A program made the translations under genes and the position numbers. Below the pieces are notes generated by a model. It did not search any database and was not told the origin of the DNA. It saw only the letters and a list, made by a program, of their open reading frames with translations. 9,357 nucleotides of DNA, taken from assembly GCA_903911985.1 (NCBI GenBank), contig CAIWFP010000291.1:1-9357 (forward strand), read 5' to 3'. This stretch comes from an uncultured Sphingomonadales bacterium (GTDB lineage: Bacteria; Pseudomonadota; Alphaproteobacteria; Sphingomonadales; Sphingomonadaceae). Numbering within the stretch: position 1 is the stretch's first letter; every line of letters starts with the position of its first letter. Of the stretch, positions 6,372-9,357 are shown piece by piece.

Positions 6372-7187
6372 ATGCGCCGCACCATTACCGGTTTTTCCAA
6401 TCCCACGGTCAAGTTTCTGCGCTCCCTGCGCGACAAGAAGCACCGCCGCCGCGAGGGCCGCTTTCTGGCCGAGGGCCTGCGCCTGCTGACCGACGCGCGC
6501 GAAACCGGCCGCCTGCCAGAAATGCTGGTGATGGCGCAGGGGCGCGAGACACACCCCCTGCTCGACGAGCTGGAGCGGGCAGTGGCGGCCGCTGGCGGCG
6601 AGATCCTCGAAATGCCCGGGGACATCCTCGCCAAGGTGACCGGCAAGGACAATCCGCAGGCCGTCTGCGGCGTCTTCGCCGAATTCGACACCTCGCTGGC
6701 CAGCGTCGATCGCGCGGCCTCGCCCATCTGGCTGGTGGCGCAGGCCATGCGCGATCCCGGCAACCTCGGCACCATGCTGCGCACCGGCGATGCGGTGGGC
6801 GCGGGCGGCCTCATCCTGCTCGATGATTGCGTCGATCCCTTCAGCGTGGAAGCCGTGCGCGCCAGCATGGGCGCCATCTTCACGCAAGCGGTGGTGCAGG
6901 CCCGCTGGGAGGAATTCATCACCTGGCTGCGGGCCGATGACGGGCAAGGTGGGGGCCAGCTCGTCGCCGCTTCGCTGCGCGATGCCGTGCCCTATCGCGG
7001 CGCGCCCTATGCCGCGCCCTGCTTCATCATGGTGGGCAATGAATCGCGCGGCCTGCCGGAAGAATACGAACTGGCCTGCGACCTGCGGGTGACCATGCCG
7101 ATGAACGGCCGCGCCGATTCACTCAACGCGGCGGTGGCTGGCGCGGTGCTGGCTTATGAGGTTCTGGCGGGGCTGGATAAGGTTTGA
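6372..7187 (+). CDS. SpoU/TrmH-family RNA 2'-O-ribose methyltransferase
   Basis: SPOUT-class enzyme that transfers methyl from S-adenosylmethionine to a ribose 2'-OH in rRNA or tRNA; the target nucleotide cannot be told from sequence. With ATG 6372 it has 271 residues: an N-terminal RNA-substrate-binding domain (about 1-100, beginning FSNPTVKFLRSLRDKKHRRREGRFLAEG) and a C-terminal knot domain. Motif 1 is RDPGNLGTMLRTGDA with N131 and R137, motif 2 is VGNESRGLP with E224, motif 3 is MPMNGRADSLN with S250 and N252. All three are intact. The start is supported by GGGAAGA a few bases upstream; a TTG overlapping the HPr stop in the same frame is a poorer start. The gene begins 32 nt after HPr, so co-transcription is likely. 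It resembles RlmB/TsnR-type enzymes. Confidence 0.92.
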   Translation: MRRTITGFSNPTVKFLRSLRDKKHRRREGRFLAEGLRLLTDARETGRLPEMLVMAQGRETHPLLDELERAVAAAGGEILEMPGDILAKVTGKDNPQAVCGVFAEFDTSLASVDRAASPIWLVAQAMRDPGNLGTMLRTGDAVGAGGLILLDDCVDPFSVEAVRASMGAIFTQAVVQARWEEFITWLRADDGQGGGQLVAASLRDAVPYRGAPYAAPCFIMVGNESRGLPEEYELACDLRVTMPMNGRADSLNAAVAGAVLAYEVLAGLDKV

Positions 7188-7192
7188 AGGGC

Positions 7193-7406
7193 AAGATGCG
7201 AGGGTGTGTTTGATGTGCCGATTTACCCTGTAAATCGGTTGGCCCTCGCGCTCCCATACCTGTCAGCGTGGGTGCCAAGGGTTCGGCCTGGCGCAAGGTC
7301 TCAGCGCCGCAGGCATTCAAAGCCGCTGCGCGGCAGGGCACGCCGCCGCAGGACAAGCGCAACGACGACAGTATTGGGAGCGCGAGGGACGAGTCCCTCG
7401 CATCTT
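7193..7406. repeat. Inverted-repeat-bounded non-coding element (paired palindromes)
   Basis: The gap between two convergent genes is almost filled by two related palindromic halves in opposite orientation. Outer arms: AAGATGCGAGGG (7193-7204) matches CCCTCGCATCTT (7395-7406) as an exact 12-bp inverted repeat. Inner arms: CCCTCGCGCTCCCA (7243-7256) matches TGGGAGCGCGAGGG (7375-7388) as an exact 14-bp inverted repeat. Each half therefore has the plan outer arm - loop - inner arm and can itself fold, pairing GCGAGGG with CCCTCGC. Between the halves lie 118 bases with CGCCGCAGG twice (7305-7313, 7344-7352) and a small hairpin GCCGC-TGC-GCGGC (7322-7334). The architecture is like paired REP/BIME units or a short transposase-free mobile repeat. 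No coding content is convincing. Confidence 0.8.
7218..7238 (+). repeat. Hairpin inside the left palindromic half
   Basis: CCGATTTA (7218-7225) and TAAATCGG (7231-7238) are an exact 8-bp inverted repeat around a 5-base loop CCCTG. It occupies the extended 38-base loop of the left half; the right half has only 6 bases there. It starts about 30 nt after the methyltransferase stop and could help terminate or stabilise that transcript, but no U-run follows it. Confidence 0.6.
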
Positions 7407-7412
7407 ACTCTT
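7382..7412 (+). terminator. Candidate terminator hairpin formed by the right palindromic half
   Basis: GCGAGGGAC (7382-7390) and GTCCCTCGC (7393-7401) form an exact 9-bp GC-rich inverted repeat with a 2-base spacer. Reading on the plus strand it is followed by the pyrimidine-rich ATCTTACTCTT, so it could end the HPr-methyltransferase transcript before it runs far into rmuC. No proper U-run exists, and on the minus strand no T-tract follows, so intrinsic termination is only a possibility. Confidence 0.4.
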
Positions 7413-8835
7413 TCCCTTCAGCCCCACCATCAGCCAACAATCCCGACCCATCCTCGCTGGGCGCAGCATAGCGCGGGAGGGCATCGACCATCGGCACCTC
7501 CTCGATCTCGCGCTTGCCAATCTCGATGCCCTTCTCGCCGAGGCGCTTGGCCGAGGAGGTGACATTGCGTTCAAAACTGCCGACGAACTTGTTGTAATTT
7601 TCCACCGCGCTCGACAGCCCGCCGCCGACGCGTTTGAGGTGCTCTGCCGCCACCCGGATGCGATCGTAGAGCTCGGCGCCCATCCGGCCGATTTCGCGCG
7701 CCTCCTTCTCCAGCCCCACCTGCCGCCACACCTGCGCCACGCTGCGGGCGATGGCGACAAGGTTGGTCGGGCTGGCCAGCAGCACGCGCCGCTCGAAGGC
7801 ATATTCCCACAGCGTGGAATCCTGTTCGAGCGCGGCGGAGATGAAATGCTCGCCCGGCACGAACATCAGCACGTAATCGGGGGCATCCTCGAACTGGCTC
7901 TGATAGCTTTTGGAGGCCAGCGTCTGGATGTGGTTGCGCATGGAGACGACATGCGCCTTCAGTGCCAGATCGCGGGCCACATCATCCGCCGCCTCGAAGG
8001 CATCCTGATAGGCGTTAAGCGACACCTTGGCGTCGATCACCAGCTTCTTCTGCCCCGGGATAGTGATGATGGCATCGGGCCGCAGCCGCCCATCCTCGGT
8101 ATTGACCGAATGCTCGGTGACAAAATCGGTATGTTCGGCAAGGCCGCATTGTTCCAGCACATTGCGCAACTGCTGCTCGCCCCAGCGGCCCCGTGCCTTG
8201 GGGGCGTTGCGCAGGGAATTGCCCAGCCGCGCCGCCTCGGCCCGCACCTGCTCGGCGCCCTGCTTCATCGCCTCTATCTGGCCGGTGAGCTGCCCAAAGG
8301 CATCCACGCGCCTGGCTTCCAGGGCCTGGACCTGGGTCTCATAATTCTTCAGCCGCTCGCCAACGGGGGCCAGCACCGCCTTCAGCCGTTCGCTACTGGT
8401 CTTTTCACTTTCCTCAAACCGGGCCTGCGCGCGGGTAAGAAAGGTCTCCTGCGCAGCTGCCAGCACGCGGTTGCCGGCGGCCTCGAATTCCTTGCGCAAA
8501 GCCTCCTGCGCATCCAGCAACAGGCGCTTTTGCTCCTCAAGGTGGAGGGCATTGGCCTTCAGCGTGGCCAGCTCGGCATGGAGCGGCATCAATTGGGCAT
8601 TAGTCTCGGCGCGGACCCGGGCCAGTTCATCCGCCAGCGCATCCGCCCGGGCGGCCCTTTCGCTGGCGCCTGCCAGATCGCGGATCGCGGCGCGGAATTT
8701 TTCGTCCAGCGCACGCAACTCGCCCTCGCGCGCGGCCAGGGCCACCCGCCACTGGGCACCCGCGCGCGTGGCCGCGAACCAGCCCAGCGCGGCGCCAACG
8801 GCGACACCCAGCAACACAACCACGCCCAATTCCAC
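7405..8835 (-). CDS. rmuC: RmuC-family protein, DNA recombination-limiting
   Basis: RmuC proteins have a nuclease-like fold and limit recombination-dependent inversions and rearrangements; the exact reaction is not firmly known. The product has 476 residues: one N-terminal membrane segment (about 3-22, VVVLLGVAVGAALGWF), a long charged coiled coil (about 30-205), then the RmuC domain from about 210 with GRWGE at 216-220, RLRPDAII (D254) and VIDAKVSLNAY (D268, K270), consistent with a PD-(D/E)xK-like core. A low-complexity tail follows. The start is GTG at 8835, supported by AAGGGGG about 6 nt upstream on the minus strand. It lies 69 nt after def in the same direction, a usual alphaproteobacterial pairing. 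Its TAA stop (7407-7405) overlaps the edge of the palindromic element. Confidence 0.95.
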   Translation of the reverse strand: MELGVVVLLGVAVGAALGWFAATRAGAQWRVALAAREGELRALDEKFRAAIRDLAGASERAARADALADELARVRAETNAQLMPLHAELATLKANALHLEEQKRLLLDAQEALRKEFEAAGNRVLAAAQETFLTRAQARFEESEKTSSERLKAVLAPVGERLKNYETQVQALEARRVDAFGQLTGQIEAMKQGAEQVRAEAARLGNSLRNAPKARGRWGEQQLRNVLEQCGLAEHTDFVTEHSVNTEDGRLRPDAIITIPGQKKLVIDAKVSLNAYQDAFEAADDVARDLALKAHVVSMRNHIQTLASKSYQSQFEDAPDYVLMFVPGEHFISAALEQDSTLWEYAFERRVLLASPTNLVAIARSVAQVWRQVGLEKEAREIGRMGAELYDRIRVAAEHLKRVGGGLSSAVENYNKFVGSFERNVTSSAKRLGEKGIEIGKREIEEVPMVDALPRYAAPSEDGSGLLADGGAEGKE

Positions 8836-8904
8836 GGCAGCCCCCTTACAGAACGAACCATGAACTTAGGCGCAATCCCACGCCGGATCAAGCGGCCCCC
8901 TAAA

Positions 8905-9357
8905 TCAAGCCGCCCTACGCGCCTTTTCCAGCTTCTTGATCGCCATGCTGCGCTTCAACCGCGAGAGGTGGTCGATGAACAGGATGCCTTCCAGATGATC
9001 CAGCTCGTGCTGGATGCAGGTGGCCATCATGTCGGTCATGGCCTCCTCGTGGACCTTGCCATCCTCATCCTGCCAGCGCAGCGAGACGGCGGCGGGGCGC
9101 TCCACATCGGCATAGATATCGGGCACCGACAGGCAGCCCTCGTTGCAGAGCGCGTGTTCCTCGGACGGGTCAAATATCTCGGGATTGATGAACACGCGCG
9201 GGATGCGCTTTACCGGGCGGTGCCCACCGTCACCGTGATCGTGACCACAGTCGTGATCATCGCATTCCTCGACGCCCTGAAGGGGGGGGGCATCCTCGTC
9301 CGGTTCCTGCAGATCGACCACCACTACCCGCAGCGGCACGCCCACCTGAATGGCGGC
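8905..9357 (-). CDS. def: Peptide deformylase, partial, N-terminus beyond window
   Basis: Removes the formyl group from the first methionine of new proteins, acting at the ribosome exit with an Fe2+ or Zn2+ centre. The window edge cuts off the first part (about 45 residues in relatives); the visible frame opens with AAIQVGVPLRVVVVDLQ, the end of motif 1 (GxGLAAxQ), so the GTG at 9345 is an internal valine and not the start. Metal ligands are present: the cysteine of EGCLS (9127-9141) and both histidines of HELDH (8995-9009), with the catalytic glutamate. The C-terminal helix is Lys/Arg-rich. Odd feature: between VDLQ and RVFINPE lies a long insertion with ECDDHDCGHDHGDGGH (9220-9267), rich in His, Cys and Asp. 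A 9-base G run (9282-9290) lies beside it. rmuC follows by 69 nt. Confidence 0.96.
   Translation of the reverse strand, partial: AAIQVGVPLRVVVVDLQEPDEDAPPLQGVEECDDHDCGHDHGDGGHRPVKRIPRVFINPEIFDPSEEHALCNEGCLSVPDIYADVERPAAVSLRWQDEDGKVHEEAMTDMMATCIQHELDHLEGILFIDHLSRLKRSMAIKKLEKARRAA

Noticed and set aside
6003..6947. Minus-strand frames of 314 and 220 codons opposite HPr and the methyltransferase
   Set aside because: Antisense shadows of two clearly recognised genes.
7206..7562. Small plus-strand frames across the 7188-7404 gap
   Set aside because: They run through the palindromic repeats and into the antisense of rmuC, have no ribosome site and have Arg/Ser/Pro-rich translations; better explained as a non-coding repeat.
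9343..9345. GTG at 9345 as start of def
   Set aside because: The four codons upstream to the window edge encode AAIQ, the end of the conserved deformylase motif 1, so the gene continues past the window.
1..9357. tRNA, rRNA, CRISPR, transposase or phage genes
   Set aside because: I looked for cloverleaf and rRNA-like stretches, regularly spaced repeats and integrase/transposase motifs on both strands and saw none.

Overview
This is a high-GC alphaproteobacterial chromosome segment, most likely from a member of the Sphingomonadales. That assignment is inferred from gene order and protein wording, not from a search. The core is a known alphaproteobacterial synteny block: pckA, divergent from chvI-chvG-hprK-rapZ-EIIA(Man)-HPr. 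It is a housekeeping and regulatory locus, and I do not see an entirely new multi-gene system.

Layout: (1) 1-1039, minus strand: pckA (ATP-type PEP carboxykinase), C-terminus cut off by the window edge. (2) 1040-1280: shared divergent control region with a sigma70-like promoter candidate for pckA, two short palindromes, and a direct repeat 11 bp apart upstream of chvI. (3) 1281-3920, plus strand: the ChvI response regulator and ChvG sensor kinase. (4) 3948-6339, plus strand: short HprK, RapZ, mannose-family EIIA and HPr, i.e. a regulatory phosphotransferase branch with no sugar permease and no enzyme I in view. (5) 6372-7187, plus strand: a SpoU-family RNA 2'-O-ribose methyltransferase close behind HPr. 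(6) 7188-7404: a non-coding gap almost filled by an inverted-repeat element of about 214 bp. (7) 7405-9357, minus strand: def (5' end cut by the window edge) followed by rmuC, convergent with the plus-strand cluster.

How they fit together: by family knowledge ChvG/ChvI senses the envelope or acid environment and controls transcription. HprK phosphorylates HPr on a serine, and HPr passes histidine phosphate to EIIA. In related bacteria this branch reports carbon/nitrogen or energy state and interacts with ChvG/ChvI output, while PckA sits at the gluconeogenic node. The plus-strand genes are closely spaced (27 to 133 nt gaps) and could form one or two operons.

Items most worth a second look: the paired palindromic repeat element at 7193-7406; a His/Cys/Asp-rich insertion in peptide deformylase, with a 9-base homopolymer beside it; an N-terminal extension on ChvI; an Ala/Pro/Gly-rich insertion in the ChvG periplasmic domain; and the possible ChvI-type direct repeat upstream of chvI.
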